Assembly (NCBI GenBank): GCA_003991915.1
Contig: RQTK01000007.1
Span: 327,528-391,527, forward strand
Reading direction: 5' to 3'
Source of the DNA: Elysia chlorotica
Lineage: Eukaryota > Mollusca > Gastropoda > Plakobranchidae
Length of the DNA: 64,000 nucleotides
Shown here one piece after another: positions 63,846 through 64,000 of this stretch (positions are counted from its first letter, which is position 1; every line of letters begins with the position of its first letter). Both the position numbers and the translations under genes were made by a program. A model generated the notes under the pieces. The model was not told the origin of the DNA. It ran no database searches and was given only the letters and a program-made list of their open reading frames with translations.

Positions 63846-64000
63846 TGGACGGACTGGCGCAATTGGTAGGACTTTGGTCACTGGATTGAAACCCAGTTGG
63901 TTCAAAAAATTTATTTTCCGATTTCGCCCCGGACTGGTTGGGTCGGTGTTGGTATAATGTGACCGGCTGAACAGGAGTCATGGTGTCCCCGCAATGTGTG
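63846..64000 (+). mobile_element. tRNA-derived SINE, + orientation, cut by the window end
   Basis: The head reads TGGACGGACTGGCGCAATTG, then GTAGGAC (box A-like) and AGTTGGTTCAAAAAATTTAT (weakened box B). The body, GGTCGGTGTTGGTATAATGT then GACCGGCTGAACAGGAGTCA, is the clearest forward copy of the shared module. It continues beyond 64000. Confidence 0.7.

Overview
The window looks like animal nuclear DNA, most likely from a mollusc and probably a gastropod. This is an inference from AT-rich non-coding sequence with very few coding exons, a density of microsatellites ((CT)n, (CTAT)n, (AAC)n, (GAT)n, (AGT)n), a tRNA-derived SINE family in many copies, a LINE 3' fragment, and many TCTAGATC palindromes. 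There is no operon structure, rRNA gene, CRISPR array or convincing functional tRNA gene.

The one gene I can name sits at the left end on the + strand. Positions 4370-4524 form a well-bounded exon encoding the first half of an immunoglobulin domain. It starts with the APYW signature of the second Ig domain (D2) of fibroblast growth factor receptors and contains the first Ig cysteine and the core tryptophan. At 2513-2669 an ATG opens a textbook signal peptide followed by a short, very basic linker ending at a GTGAGA donor. The two exons are in compatible phase (phase 1 donor, phase 1 acceptor) and would join as ...RRRRP-V-APYW.... I therefore read 2453-4524 as the 5' end of an FGFR-like receptor tyrosine kinase gene. 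The exon that should finish the Ig domain is not recognisable in the remaining 59 kb, so most of the window is probably a very large intron or continues past unrecognised exons.

From 4525 to 64000 the window is repeats and unassigned sequence. It includes a LINE 3'-end fragment (5640-6000), two copies of a short foldback element in opposite orientation (25894-25989 and 59583-59676), a 50-bp minisatellite (27221-27418), tandem duplications of about 0.36 kb (42625-43247) and 0.97 kb (44015-45946), and a four-part trinucleotide repeat that forms a long inverted repeat (47930-48241). An assembly gap of 478 N lies inside trinucleotide repeats (34973-35450). More than ten SINE copies or fragments share a body but carry different tRNA-like heads.

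Two other stretches might be coding. One is an unrecognised 184-codon open frame on the - strand (58236-58790), the longest non-repetitive open frame here. The other is a GC-richer, splice-site-bounded stretch at 17944-18124 on the + strand. Neither matches a family I can name.
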